A stretch of DNA of 64,000 bases from Propioniciclava coleopterorum (GCF_011393335.1 NZ_CP049865.1:868001-932000), one strand, 5' to 3'; counted from the stretch's first letter, positions 17,634 to 27,696 are shown. Notes: a model not told the origin generated them from the sequence alone. Numbers and translations: made by a program.

Positions 17634-18655
17634 GGAAGGTGGTTCCTCTCGATACGTGGTTCGGTGCGGTGGTGGAAGGTCGAGCGGCGCGGGTACAGGC
17701 GCCACGGGAACGTGTGGAGCGTGCCGGTCCCGGCGTCCCGCGACGCGGCGTCCAGGACGATCGCGGCCTGCCGGGCGAAGAAGTCCTCGGGCCCGGCGGT
17801 CGTGAGCGCGGGGGCGGCCTGCGCGGCCTCGGCGGTGTTGCCCAGCCCGGCGACCATCACGTCGTCGGGGACGCGGAGGCCGAGGTACTGCGCGGCCTGG
17901 AGCGCCGCGAGCGCCGCGTAGTCGGTGTTGCCGAGGATGGCCGCGGGTCGTCCCGGCGAACTCAGCAGCCGCAGCGCGGCCCCGAACGCGGACGTCCGGG
18001 ACCCGTCGTAGTCGGTGGTGCGGTCGCGCTCGACGCGTCCGGCGGTCACCGCCGCCGCGTACGCGTCGTGGCGCGCCGCCTGGGACGGGTGGACGGCGCC
18101 GCCCACGGTCGGACGCAGGTACGCGACGTCGCCGGTGTGCGGCAGGATCGCGTCCAGGACCAGCGCCGTCCCGGGGGCGGCGTCGGATCGGATGACGTCG
18201 AAGCCGTCCGCGGCCAGCGTGTCGGAGAAGACCACCAGCCGCTGCCCGCGCGCGACGAGTTCGGCGAGCCGCCGCGCCGTCTCGGCACCGGGGGTCGGCG
18301 AGTCCAGGTAGGCCACGTCGGGCTGGAGCCGCAGCACGGTGTCGAACCAGTCGCCCCGGCTCTGGACCAGCGCCGTCGCCCCGGACCCCTCGGCCGCCTC
18401 GCCGATGGTGTCCGCCACGGCCAGCGCCCACGGGTCGGTCATCATGCGCAGCGAGAGCAGCACCAACCCGGTGCGGCCGGTGCGCATCGCCTGGGCGGCC
18501 CGGTTGGGACGATAGCCCTGCTCGGCCGCCGCCCGGCGCACCCGGTCGACGGTGCTCGTGGGGATGGCGTGCGGCTTGTCGCGCAGCACCAGGGAGACGG
18601 TCGCGGCGGAGACGCCCGCCGCCTCCGCGACGGACCGCAGCGTGGATCGCGTCAT
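17630..18655 (-). CDS. LacI-family transcriptional regulator
   Basis: A 341-residue repressor with an N-terminal helix-turn-helix (TLRSVAEAAGVSAATVSLVLRDK) and a periplasmic-binding-protein-like sensor domain. The hinge region RRAAAEQGYRPNRAAQAMRTGRTG leads into GLVLLSLRM. The ATG at 18655 sits behind GGGAGAGG; upstream starts would run into the operator. It very likely controls itself and the downstream oxidoreductase through the AAACGTTT site just upstream. The ligand is presumably a sugar or sugar acid. Confidence 0.93.
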   Translation of the reverse strand: MTRSTLRSVAEAAGVSAATVSLVLRDKPHAIPTSTVDRVRRAAAEQGYRPNRAAQAMRTGRTGLVLLSLRMMTDPWALAVADTIGEAAEGSGATALVQSRGDWFDTVLRLQPDVAYLDSPTPGAETARRLAELVARGQRLVVFSDTLAADGFDVIRSDAAPGTALVLDAILPHTGDVAYLRPTVGGAVHPSQAARHDAYAAAVTAGRVERDRTTDYDGSRTSAFGAALRLLSSPGRPAAILGNTDYAALAALQAAQYLGLRVPDDVMVAGLGNTAEAAQAAPALTTAGPEDFFARQAAIVLDAASRDAGTGTLHTFPWRLYPRRSTFHHRTEPRIERNHLP

Positions 18656-18668
18656 CGCCTCTCCCAGT

Positions 18669-18678
18669 AAAACGTTTG
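18669..18678. promoter_or_regulatory. LacI-type operator
   Basis: The perfect palindrome AAACGTTT (18670-18677) within AAAACGTTTG lies 15 bp upstream of the LacI-family start codon. The central CG step with A/T flanks is the usual form of LacI-family operators. Autoregulation is inferred. Confidence 0.6.
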
Positions 18679-18799
18679 ACTGACGGTACCCAGCGGCGCG
18701 TGACGCCCGCAAGGGGGTTGTCACGAATCCCCGACGAACCGACGCGAGTGCGTCGTCCGGCGCCGGCCCGCTCCCCGGCTCGGGGGAGCGGGCGCCCGC

Positions 18800-19719
18800 T
18801 CAGGAGGCGGCGTCCTTCGCGACGGGCGGGACGCCGTCGGCCCCCTCGGCGCGGACGGCGTGGCCGCCGAACTGCTGCCGCATGGCGGCCACCATCTTCA
18901 TCGTGAGGCTGTCCTCGCGCTGGCTCTCGAAGCGCGCGAACAGCGCGGCGGCGATCGTCGGCACCGGGACGCCGAGGTCGACCGCGGCGTTGACCGTCCA
19001 GCGGCCCTCGCCGGAGTCGGCGGCGTAGCCGTCGATCTTGTCCAGGTGCGGGTCGGCGTCCAGCGCCAGCACGAGCAGGTCCAGCAGCCACGCGCGGATC
19101 ACGGTGCCCTCGCGCCAACTGCGGAAGATCTCGGGGACGTTCTCGACGACGTCGGAGGTCTCGAGCAGGTCGAAGCCCTCGGCGAAGGCCTGCATCACCC
19201 CGTACTCGATGCCGTTGTGCACCATCTTGGAGAAGTGGCCGGCCCCGACGCCGCCGGCGTGCACGAACCCGAACTCCCCCTCGGGCTTCAGCGAGGTGAA
19301 GATCGGCCGGACCACCTCGACGGCGGCGTCCTCGCCGCCGACCATGATCGCGTAGCCGTTCTCCAGGCCCCAGATGCCGCCCGAGACGCCGCAGTCCAGG
19401 AACCGGATGCCGCGCTTGGCCAGCAGTTCCGCGTGCGGCTCGTCCTCGGTCCAGCGGGTGTTGCCGCCGTCGATGACGATGTCGCCCGGCGCCAGCACCT
19501 CGGCCAGTTCCGCGATGACGGAGGTGGTGATCGGCCCGGCCGGCACCATCACCCACACCACCCGGGGCTCTCGCTCAGGGCGGCGACGAGCCCGGCGGTG
19601 TCGGGGACGTCGGTGAGGTCGGGGTTCTTGTCGAGGCCGACGATGTCGTGGCCGGCGCGGCGCAGCCGCTCGCGCATGTTGCCGCCCATCTTGCCCAACC
19701 CGATGAGTCCCATCTGCAT
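18800..19719 (-). CDS. gnd: 6-phosphogluconate dehydrogenase, short type (single-base frameshift)
   Basis: The enzyme oxidatively decarboxylates 6-phosphogluconate to ribulose-5-phosphate in the pentose phosphate pathway. The N-terminal frame reads MQMGLIGLGKMGGNMRERL (NAD(P)-binding GLGxMG). The second frame carries VMVPAG, DIVIDGGNTRW, FLDCGVSGGIWGLENGYAIMVGG, and the catalytic SKMVHNGIEYGVMQAFAEGF. The frames meet at a run of four G on the + strand (19564-19567); one more base gives SESPRVVWVMV. Joined length is about 306 residues, the short single-domain form rather than the 470-residue form. ATG 19719 is preferred over 19725 because AGGGAG is then correctly spaced. Confidence 0.9.
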
Positions 19720-19868
19720 GGTCATGCTCCCTTTCGACGGTCGTGCTCGGAGACTAGTCGCCGCGCCGCGCCCGCACCACGCCCCACGTCGGGACCGCCA
19801 CACCGCCCGGACTAGACTCGGGAGTGATCCGTAGCCGCCCGACGAGCCATGTTGCGAGGTTGTTTTCC

Positions 19869-21851
19869 GTGAGCGCATCGCCCTCCCCGTCGCACGCCCC
19901 GCGCGTGCTGAGCACGGGGCTCCTGCTCGCCCTCGCAGCGGCGGTCGTCGCCGCCTACGTGACGGTGTGGCTGGTGGGCCTCGACCTGTCGGTGCGCCCG
20001 CCGCTGCCGGCCCGGTTCCAGGCCGATCACGTCACCGGGCTGATCTCGCTGGTGGCCGACCTGACCGCCCGGCTGGGCGCCGTGGGCGCGCTCGGCGCGT
20101 TCGTCGCCGCCCTCGCCGGCGGCCTCGACGCCGGCCGGCTCACCGAGCGCGGCGGCCGGTTCGCCGCCTGGGGCGGACGCCTGGCGCAGGTGTGGTTCGC
20201 GGCATCGGTGCTGAACACCTTCGCTAACCCGGCCTACGTCAACGGGGTGGGGCTGCACACCACGCTGACGCCGGCGTCCTGGTGGACCTTCCTGTGGGCG
20301 TCCCCCTCCGCGCTCGCGTGGCTGTACTCCGCGGCCGTGGCGCTGGGTTGCGTCGTCGCCGCCTACGCGTCGCGGCGCTGGGCGACGTTCGCGCTGTGCT
20401 GGGCGGCCGGGGTCTCGGCGCTGCTGTTCGTCTCGGTCACCGGCAACGTCACCGTCGGGCTCGATCACGACTGGGCCACCGACGCCGCCGTCATCCTCAC
20501 CCTCACCGCGGTGCCCCTGCTCAGCCTCGCGGTCGGCAGCTGGCTGGCCGGCACCACCGCCGCGGCGCGCGGCTACCAGCGCGTGGCACTCCCGCTGCTC
20601 CTGATCGCCGCGGCGGGCCAGGCGGTCGTCGCCTGGCAGCAGTTGGCGGGCGTCCCCGCGACGGCGACCCCGTTCGGGCTGTGGCAGCTCGTCATGGCCG
20701 GGATCGCCGTGCTGTGGCTGGCGAGCTGGGCCCTGCGGGCGGTCCGCGGCGCGCGTCCGGGTGCCTCGGTCGGCCTGGACGCCGTCCTGGGGGTCGCGTA
20801 CCTGGCGGCCCTGACCGCCGAGAACCACGTCCCCTCGCCGCGCTTCCTCGAGCCGCAGACCGTGATGATCAACTACCTGGGCTACCAGGTGCAGGTCGGC
20901 CCGACCATCGAGCGGCTGGTCTCCCTGGGGCGTCCCAACCTGCTGTGGGTCGTCATCGTCGTCGCCGCGATCGCCTGGTACGTGACCGCCTGGCTGCGCG
21001 CGCGCCGGCTGGGGCGCCCCTACCCGCTGCTCCGGCTCGTGTCCTGGTGCGCCGCGTGGCTGTTGACCCTGTTCCTGGCCGTCACCGGGCTGTGGGAGTA
21101 CTCCACGGTGCAGTACAGCTGGCACATGGTCGTGCACATGACCGTCAACATGATGGTGCCGGTGCTCGCCGTGCTGGGCGCCCCCCTGAGCCTGATCCGC
21201 GCGGCCTCCGATCCGCAGCCCGGCCACGTCGGCGCGGCCGCCGGCCTGGACGCGCTGGAGGCGTCCCGGCCCTGGCAGATCATGACCAGCCCGCTCGTCG
21301 CCTGGCTGCTCTACGTCGGCAGCCTGTTCATGGTGTACTTCACCCCGGCGTTCAGCTGGCTGATGAAGTACCACTGGGCCCACCAGCTGATGCTGCTGTT
21401 CTTCATGGCGACCGGCTACCTGTTCTTCGAGCAGATCATCGGCTCGGACCGTCCCGGACGCCAACTCCCCCACCTGCTCAAGCTCGCGCTGGTGATCTCG
21501 ATCATGCCGTTCCACGCGATCTTCGCGGTCAGCATCCTGTCCAGCCGGACGCTGATCGGCGCCGAGTTCTACCAGACCATCGCGCCGCCGTGGATCCCCG
21601 ACCTGCTCGCGGAGCAGAACATCGCCGGTCAGGCGACGTGGTTCCTGGGCGAGGTGCCGCTGTTCCTCGTGATCGCGGCCCTGGCCGCGCAGTGGTTCCG
21701 GTCCGACAGCAAGGAGGCGGCCGACTCGGACGCCGCCGAGGAGTCCGGCGACGACGACTCCTTCGACGCCTACAACGACATGCTCGCCGAGCTGGCCCGC
21801 CGCGACCGGCAGGCCGAGCGCGAGGCCCACCTGAGGAAGTTCCAGCCATGA
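19869..21851 (+). CDS. Bifunctional CopD-like / CtaG-type cytochrome c oxidase assembly membrane protein
   Basis: A 660-residue membrane protein. The N-terminal half has the spacing of CopD-type copper-handling proteins: SVTGNVTVGLDHDWATDAAV preceded by several helices. The C-terminal half is a CtaG/caa3 assembly domain: STVQYSWHMVVHMTVNMMVPVLAVLGAPLSL with metal-binding His residues, KYHWAHQLMLLFFMATGYLFFEQI, and PFHAIFAVSILSS. Such fusions are characteristic of actinobacteria and serve copper delivery to haem-copper oxidase. GTG 19869 is the likely start, following a short hydrophilic run before the first helix. Its stop overlaps the start of the copper ATPase gene, which links the two in function. 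The C-terminus is charged (EESGDDDSFDAYND). Confidence 0.88.
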   Translation: MSASPSPSHAPRVLSTGLLLALAAAVVAAYVTVWLVGLDLSVRPPLPARFQADHVTGLISLVADLTARLGAVGALGAFVAALAGGLDAGRLTERGGRFAAWGGRLAQVWFAASVLNTFANPAYVNGVGLHTTLTPASWWTFLWASPSALAWLYSAAVALGCVVAAYASRRWATFALCWAAGVSALLFVSVTGNVTVGLDHDWATDAAVILTLTAVPLLSLAVGSWLAGTTAAARGYQRVALPLLLIAAAGQAVVAWQQLAGVPATATPFGLWQLVMAGIAVLWLASWALRAVRGARPGASVGLDAVLGVAYLAALTAENHVPSPRFLEPQTVMINYLGYQVQVGPTIERLVSLGRPNLLWVVIVVAAIAWYVTAWLRARRLGRPYPLLRLVSWCAAWLLTLFLAVTGLWEYSTVQYSWHMVVHMTVNMMVPVLAVLGAPLSLIRAASDPQPGHVGAAAGLDALEASRPWQIMTSPLVAWLLYVGSLFMVYFTPAFSWLMKYHWAHQLMLLFFMATGYLFFEQIIGSDRPGRQLPHLLKLALVISIMPFHAIFAVSILSSRTLIGAEFYQTIAPPWIPDLLAEQNIAGQATWFLGEVPLFLVIAALAAQWFRSDSKEAADSDAAEESGDDDSFDAYNDMLAELARRDRQAEREAHLRKFQP

Positions 21852-24100
21852 CGCAGACCCAGGCCACCCCGAGCGCGCTGGACCAGCGCGTCGAACTCGA
21901 CATCTCCGGGATGACCTGCGCCGCGTGCGCGTCGCGCATCGAGAAGAAGCTCAACAAGATGGACGGCGTCCACGCCACCGTCAACTACGCCACCGAGCGG
22001 GCCGTCGTGCTGGGCCTGCCCCCCGCGCGGGCCGAGGAGGCCGTCACGGTCGTGGAGAAGGCCGGCTACGGCGCGTCCGAGGTCCGCGAGGGCGAGGAGG
22101 CCGGGGGCTACACCGACCGGGTCAAGATGCTGCGGAACCGGCTGATCGTCGCCGCGCTCCTGACCGTCCCGCTCGGCGACGTCGCCATCGTGCTGGCGCT
22201 GGCGCCCCAGATGCGGTTCCCCGGCTGGCAGTGGGTGCTGCTCGTGGCAGCGATCCCCGTGGTGTTCTGGTGCGCCTGGCCGTTCCACAAGGCCGCCTGG
22301 CGCAACCTGCGGCACGGCTCCACGTCGATGGACACGCTGGTCTCCCTGGGCATCCTCGCCGCCTTCACCTGGTCGCTGGTCTCCACGATCCTGGGGGCGG
22401 AGGACCACGAAGGCTTCTGGGTCGGGTACGGCATCGCCCCCTCCGGCGCCGACTCGCTGTACCTCGAGGTCGCCGCGGCCGTGACGACGTTCCTGCTGGG
22501 CGGGCGCTACATGGAGGCCCGCTCGAAGCGGTCGGCCCGCGGCGTCCTGTCGGCGCTGAGCAGGCTGGCGCCCACGTCGGTGCGGGTCATCCGCGACGGG
22601 GTCGAGGAACTCATCCCGATCGGCGAGCTGGCCATCGGGGACCGGTTCTCGGTGCGGCCCGGCGAACGCATCGCCACCGACGGCACCATCGCCCTGGGCA
22701 GTTCCGCGATCGACACCTCGATGATGACCGGCGAGCCCGTCCCGCGGGAGGTCACCGAGGGCGACACGGTGCTGGGCGGCACCGTCAACACCACCGGCGC
22801 GCTCATCGTCACCGCCGACCGGGTCGGCGCCCACACCCAGCTCGCGCAGATGGCGGCCACGGCCGAGCAGGCCCAGGCGCGCAAGGCCGCGGTGCAGACC
22901 ATGGTGGACCGGGTCGTGTCGTGGTTCGTGCCCACGGTGCTGGTGATCTCGGTCGTGACGCTCACCATCTGGCTGCTGGCCGGCGGCGGCCCCCGCGCCG
23001 CGTTCAGCGCCGCCCTGAGCGTCCTGATCATCGCCTGCCCCTGCGCGCTCGGGCTCGCCACCCCGACCGCCCTGATGGTGGGGGTCGGACGCGGCGGGCA
23101 GCTCGGCATCCTCATCAAGGGCCCGGACGCGCTGGAGGCGTCCGGCGTCATCGACACCGTCGTGCTGGACAAGACCGGCACGCTGACCACCGGCGAGATG
23201 ACCGCGGGCGAGGTGATCGCCTTCGACGACGCCGGCGCGGAGGCCGTCCTCGCGGACGCCGCGGCGGTCGAGCAGCAGTCCGAGCACCCGCTGGGCCGCG
23301 CCGTGGTCGTGCGGGCCCACGCGGACGGCCCCACCTGGCCGCGCGCCCACGACGTCACCGCCGTCCCCGGGCGGGGAGCCTCCGGCACCGTGCGCGGCGT
23401 GCCCGTGCTCGTGGGCAACGCCGCGCTGCTCGACGAGGCCGGCGTGGCCGTGCCCGAGGAGGCACTCGCCGCCGTCGAGGCCGCGTCCGCGGTGGCCGCG
23501 AACGCGGTGCTCGTCGCCGTGGCCGGCCGCTGCGTGGGGGCGATCACCGTCGCCGACGAACTCAAGGAGTCCGCGCCCGAGGCCGTCGCGCGGCTGAAGG
23601 ACATGGGCCTGCGGACCGTGCTGCTGACCGGCGATCGCGAGGTGGCGGCCCGGCTCATCGGCGACCGGGTCGGCGTCGACGAGGTGGTCGCCGAGGTGCT
23701 GCCCACCGACAAGGCGGCCGTCATCGAGCGGCTGCAGGCCGAGGGCCGGCGCGTGGCCATGGTCGGGGACGGCATCAACGACGCGGCGGCGCTCGCCTCG
23801 GCCAACCTCGGGCTCGCCGTCGTCTCCGGAACCGACGTGGCGCTGAAGTCGGCCGACATCATCCTGGTGCGGCAGAACCTCAACGTCATCCCGGACGCCA
23901 TCGCGCTGGCGCGCCGCACCCTGCGCACCATCAAGGGCAACCTGGTGTGGGCGTTCGGCTACAACATCGCCGCGATCCCGCTGGCGGCGTTCGGGCTGCT
24001 CAACCCGCTGATCGCCGGCTTCGCGATGAGCCTGTCCAGCGTCTTCGTGGTGTCGAACTCCACCCGGCTGCGGCGGTTCGCCCCGGGCGGACGCCGCTGA
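21848..24100 (+). CDS. Copper-translocating P1B-type ATPase
   Basis: A 750-residue copper pump. An N-terminal heavy-metal-associated domain has the metal site GMTCAAC (Cys24, Cys27). The transmembrane copper site is IIACPCALGLATPTALM, the phosphorylation site DKTGTLTTGEM, the phosphatase-type motif MTGEP, and the hinge MVGDGINDAAAL. The CPC motif with the GMTCAAC domain marks it as a Cu(+) exporter of the CopA/CtpV type. The ATG overlaps the CtaG stop (ATGA), so the pump and the oxidase-assembly protein are co-translated. It may feed copper to the oxidase rather than only detoxify. Confidence 0.95.
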   Translation: MTQTQATPSALDQRVELDISGMTCAACASRIEKKLNKMDGVHATVNYATERAVVLGLPPARAEEAVTVVEKAGYGASEVREGEEAGGYTDRVKMLRNRLIVAALLTVPLGDVAIVLALAPQMRFPGWQWVLLVAAIPVVFWCAWPFHKAAWRNLRHGSTSMDTLVSLGILAAFTWSLVSTILGAEDHEGFWVGYGIAPSGADSLYLEVAAAVTTFLLGGRYMEARSKRSARGVLSALSRLAPTSVRVIRDGVEELIPIGELAIGDRFSVRPGERIATDGTIALGSSAIDTSMMTGEPVPREVTEGDTVLGGTVNTTGALIVTADRVGAHTQLAQMAATAEQAQARKAAVQTMVDRVVSWFVPTVLVISVVTLTIWLLAGGGPRAAFSAALSVLIIACPCALGLATPTALMVGVGRGGQLGILIKGPDALEASGVIDTVVLDKTGTLTTGEMTAGEVIAFDDAGAEAVLADAAAVEQQSEHPLGRAVVVRAHADGPTWPRAHDVTAVPGRGASGTVRGVPVLVGNAALLDEAGVAVPEEALAAVEAASAVAANAVLVAVAGRCVGAITVADELKESAPEAVARLKDMGLRTVLLTGDREVAARLIGDRVGVDEVVAEVLPTDKAAVIERLQAEGRRVAMVGDGINDAAALASANLGLAVVSGTDVALKSADIILVRQNLNVIPDAIALARRTLRTIKGNLVWAFGYNIAAIPLAAFGLLNPLIAGFAMSLSSVFVVSNSTRLRRFAPGGRR

Positions 24101-24110
24101 GGGACGCGGG

Positions 24111-25430
24111 CTACGGGCTCGGCGCGGACGCCGGGCGGCCGCGGTCGGAGGTCTCGGGCATCCGCCAGAAGACCACGGCCGACACCAGGCACAGCGCCAC
24201 CATGACCGCCTCGAACACCCAGAAGACCTCGGCGCGCAGCGTCGCGGTCGCGAGCACCGGCGCCAGCCCGCCGAAGACCGCCACGGCGATCCCGTAGGGC
24301 AGCGAGATCCCGGCGGTCCGCACGGCGGCCGGGAACTGCTCGGCCATCACCGCGGCCAGGGAGCCGGCGTAGGCGGCCAGGAAGATCGCGTTGACGGCCA
24401 CGGCGACCAGCACGCTCGACATGGTCGTGCCGATGGTGGCCAGCGTCGGGACGAACGAGACCGCCGAGCCCAGCGCGAACGCCAGCAGCAGGGGGCGGCG
24501 TCCGAAGCGGTCGGACAGCCAGCCCGACACCGGCTGCAGGATCGTGAACAGCGCCAGGCCCAGCATGGCCGCCAGTTGGGCGTCCGCGAGTTCGACGCCC
24601 GTCTTGAGGTTCACCAGGCTCGGCAGCGACACGAACCAGAACTGCACCAGGGCGGTGCCGGCGGCGACCATCCCGACGACGCGCAGTGCGGCGCGCGGGT
24701 GCTCGCGCAGCACCTGCGTCAGCGGCCGGCTGGCCAGCCGCCCCTCGTCGCGGGTGCGCGTGAAGATCTCGGTGTCGGGGACCGCGAGCCGCAACCACAG
24801 GCCCAGCAGCCCCATCACCGCGCCGACGCCGAAGGCGACGCGCCAGCCCCACGCGGCGAGGTCGGCCTCGGGCAGCGTGGCGAACATGAAGGCCGCCAGG
24901 ATCGAGGCCAGCAAGGTGCCCGCGCCCACCGACACCTGCTGGAACGACCCGGCCCACGCGCGGCGTCCGGGAGGCGCGTTCTCCACCAGGAAAGCCGAGG
25001 AGGCCCCGAACTCGCCGCCCGCCGAGATCCCCTGGACGCAGCGGGCCAGGGTCAGCAGCACGGGGGCGAGGATCCCGATCTGGCCGTAGCCGGGCAGCAC
25101 GGCGATCGCCAGGCTGGCGCCCGCCATCAGGCCGATGCCGAGCGTCATGCCCGCCCGGCGGCCGTGGCGGTCGCTGTAGGAGCCGAGCAGCGCGCCGCCG
25201 AGCGGGCGCATGAAGAAGCCGATGGCGAAGACCAGGAAGCCGGACAGCACCTGGGCGAACCGGTCGCCGGCCGGGAAGAACGCGGCGGCGAAGTAGGGCA
25301 CGAAGAACGCGTAGACCGACCAGTCGAACCACTCCACGAGGTTGCCCACGGTGCCGGCGAACAGCGCGCGCCGGTGCCGCGAGGTGACAGCAGGTGTGGT
25401 GCTGATGGCGTTCCCCTTCGACTCGACCAT
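24111..25430 (-). CDS. MFS transporter, metabolite:H+ symporter type
   Basis: A 439-residue twelve-helix transporter of the major facilitator superfamily, metabolite:H+ symporter branch. Characteristic parts are TVGNLVEWFDWSVYAFFVPYFAAAFFP at helix 1, FMRPLGGALLGSYSDRHGRRAGMTLGIG (the MFS loop motif), ISAGGEFGASSAFLVENAP, and LSDRFGRRPLLLAFA in the second half. Family members carry dicarboxylates, proline/betaine or similar small acids. The substrate is not evident, and no enzyme gene is coupled to it. Its 3' end is 10 bp from the copper ATPase stop (convergent). Confidence 0.92.
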   Translation of the reverse strand: MVESKGNAISTTPAVTSRHRRALFAGTVGNLVEWFDWSVYAFFVPYFAAAFFPAGDRFAQVLSGFLVFAIGFFMRPLGGALLGSYSDRHGRRAGMTLGIGLMAGASLAIAVLPGYGQIGILAPVLLTLARCVQGISAGGEFGASSAFLVENAPPGRRAWAGSFQQVSVGAGTLLASILAAFMFATLPEADLAAWGWRVAFGVGAVMGLLGLWLRLAVPDTEIFTRTRDEGRLASRPLTQVLREHPRAALRVVGMVAAGTALVQFWFVSLPSLVNLKTGVELADAQLAAMLGLALFTILQPVSGWLSDRFGRRPLLLAFALGSAVSFVPTLATIGTTMSSVLVAVAVNAIFLAAYAGSLAAVMAEQFPAAVRTAGISLPYGIAVAVFGGLAPVLATATLRAEVFWVFEAVMVALCLVSAVVFWRMPETSDRGRPASAPSP

Positions 25431-25555
25431 CCCAACCGTAATGCTCCGCTATTCAATCAGCACGGACTTGGGGCGGGTTGCGCGGTCCGCCACCCGGTGC
25501 GGGTGGCGACGCCGCGCCGGTTGCGGTGCCTCGCAACACCCCGCGGCCGCTCGGC

Positions 25556-26754
25556 TCAGCGGCGCTCCCCCGCGCCCCGGGCGAGCAACGCCGTCGCCAG
25601 CGCGGCCGCCTCGCGCCGGTCGGGCTTGCCGGTGGGGCGCAACGGGAGGCTCGCCAGCCGGACCAGCGCGCGCGGGCGCTCGGCCGGGCGCAGGGCGTCG
25701 GCGGCCGCGCGGACGGCGGCCAGGTCGACGTCCGGGTCGGTCGTGACGGCCGTGACCAGGTGCCCCAGCGGTCGTCCGGGACGCCCACGACCAGCCACTC
25801 CCCGCCCAGGCCGGCCAGCGCGGCCTCGATGACCAGCGGCGAGACGTTGGCGCCGCCGCTGATCAGCACGTCGTCGGCGCGCCCCTCGACCACGAGCCGC
25901 CCGTCGACCAGCCGCCCGACGTCGGGGGTGACGAGCCAGCGGCGTCCCGCGTCGGTGACGAAGGGCTGGCCGGCGGCGTCCGGCGACAGGTCCAGGTAGG
26001 CGTCGGCGAGGGTGGGCCCGGCGAGCCGCACCCGCCCGTCGACCACGCGGACGCCGACCCCGGCGAGCGGGACGCCGTCGTAGACGCAGCCGCCGGCGGT
26101 TTCGGTGGAGCCGTAGGTCGTGACGACGCGGACGCCGGCCGCCGCGGCCCGCGCGGCCAGGTCCGGGCTGAGCGCGGCCCCGCCGACCAGCACGGCGTCG
26201 AAGGCGGCCAGCAGCCGCGTCCCGGACGTCAGCGCCGCGTGCAGTTGCGTCGGGACGAGCGACAGGTAGCGCCGCTCGCCCTCGGTGCCGGCCAGCGCGG
26301 CGGCCAGCAGGGCCTCGTCGAAGCCGGACGCCGGGGCGTACACCCGCGGCTCGAACCCGGCCAGCGCGCTGCGCAGCACCACCTGGAACCCGGCGACGCC
26401 GTGGACCGGGAGCGACGTGACCCAGCGTCCGGGGCCGCCGAGTCGCTCCAGAGTCGCCGCGGCGGACGCGAGCAGCGCGTCCAGCCCGAGCCCGACCAGG
26501 TGGCCGCGGCCGTCGGTCGACCCGGACGTGGCGATCACGATCTCGGGCGCGGCGTGCCCCGGGACCAGCCGCCGCACCGCCGCGTCGAAGCCCTCCTCGT
26601 CGGCCGCCATGACCCACGTGGCCTCGCCGAGGCGTCCGGGGTCGTCGGCGCGGCCCCGCACCGCGGCCAGCAGGTGCCCGTACAGCGCCCGGACCGAGCG
26701 CTCCCCCGTCCCGCCGCGCCCCCAGGCCAGGGGGCGACCGCCGTAGTCGACCAC
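25556..26754 (-). CDS. menE: o-succinylbenzoate-CoA ligase (single-base frameshift)
   Basis: Converts o-succinylbenzoate to its CoA thioester in menaquinone synthesis. It is a short AMP-forming ligase of about 399 residues. The adenylate loop is seen as IVIATSGSTDGRGHLVG, then SLPVHGVAGFQVVLRSALAG, VVTTYGSTETAGGCVYDG, and DVGRLVDGRLVVEGRADDVLISGGANVSP. The frames meet at a run of four C on the + strand (25763-25766); one more base gives DDRWGHLVTAV and the C-terminal PTGKPDRREAAAL with the catalytic lysine. GTG 26754 starts immediately after the menB stop. It sits directly downstream of menB, confirming the assignment. Confidence 0.9.
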
Positions 26755-26757
26755 GGC

Positions 26758-27696
26758 TCAGAAGTAGTAGGGGTGGCCCGACCAGTCGGGTTCCCGCTTC
26801 TCCACGAAGGCGTCGCGGCCCTCCTGGGCCTCGGCCGTCATGTAGGCCATCCGCGTGGCCTCGCCCGCGAAGACCTGCTGCCCCGCCAGGCCGTCGTCGG
26901 CGAGGTTGAACGCGTACTTCAGCATCCGGATCGCCTGCGGCGACTTGGTGGCGATGATGCGCGCGTACTCCAGGGCCAGCGACTCGATGTCGTCGTGGTC
27001 GGCGACCTCGTTGACGACGCCCCACCGCTCGGCGTCGTCCGCGGAGTACTCCCGGGCCAGGAAGAAGATCTCGCGGGCGCGCTTGTCGCCCGCCTGCCGG
27101 GCGAGCAGTGCGGAGCCGTAGCCGGCGTCGAAGGAGCCCACGTTGGCGTCGGTCTGCATGAACTTCGCGTGCTGCCGCGAGGCGATGGACAGGTCGCAGA
27201 CCACGTTGAGGGAGTGACCGCCGCCGGCGGCCCAGCCGCTCACGACGGCGACGACGACCTTCGGCATGGTGCGGATGAGCCGCTGCACCTCGAGGATGTG
27301 GAGGCGTCCGGCGCGCGCCGGATCGATCTGCTCCCGCCGGGTGGCCCGGTCGGCGCGCGGGTCCGCGCCGTCGGTCTCGTAGAGGTAGCCGTCGCGACCG
27401 CGGATCCGCTGGTCGCCGCCGGAGCAGAACGCCCAGCCGCCGTCCTTGGGCGAGGGACCGTTGCCGGTGAGGATGACCGTGCCGACGTCGGAGGTCATCC
27501 GGGCGTGGTCGAGCGCCCGGTAGAGCTCGTCGACGGTGTGCGGGCGGAACGCGTTGCGCACCTCGGGCCGGTCGAACGCGATCCGCACCGCGGGCAGGTC
27601 GCCGCCGTCGGCGTCCACCGCCCGGTGGTAGGTGAGGTCGGTGAAGTCGAAGCCCTCGACGGCGCGCCAGCGGGTCGGATCGAACGGGTTGCCCAT
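26758..27696 (-). CDS. menB: 1,4-dihydroxy-2-naphthoyl-CoA synthase
   Basis: A 312-residue crotonase-fold enzyme that closes the second ring of menaquinone from succinylbenzoyl-CoA. The long form is typical of actinobacteria. Motifs: RIAFDRPEVRNAFRPHTVDEL, CSGGDQRIRGRDGY with the oxyanion hole, VVAVVSGWAAGGGHSLNVVCDLSIAS, DANVGSFDAGYG with the catalytic Asp, and the C-terminal EKREPDWSGHPYYF. It precedes menE by three bases and is divergent from menF across a 103-bp shared upstream region. Confidence 0.96.
   Translation of the reverse strand: MGNPFDPTRWRAVEGFDFTDLTYHRAVDADGGDLPAVRIAFDRPEVRNAFRPHTVDELYRALDHARMTSDVGTVILTGNGPSPKDGGWAFCSGGDQRIRGRDGYLYETDGADPRADRATRREQIDPARAGRLHILEVQRLIRTMPKVVVAVVSGWAAGGGHSLNVVCDLSIASRQHAKFMQTDANVGSFDAGYGSALLARQAGDKRAREIFFLAREYSADDAERWGVVNEVADHDDIESLALEYARIIATKSPQAIRMLKYAFNLADDGLAGQQVFAGEATRMAYMTAEAQEGRDAFVEKREPDWSGHPYYF

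Noticed and set aside
16464-19556. One large gene joining the oxidoreductase, the LacI region and gnd on the minus strand
   Set aside because: The frame merely links parts of separate genes; the LacI gene and gnd lie in proper independent frames with their own starts.
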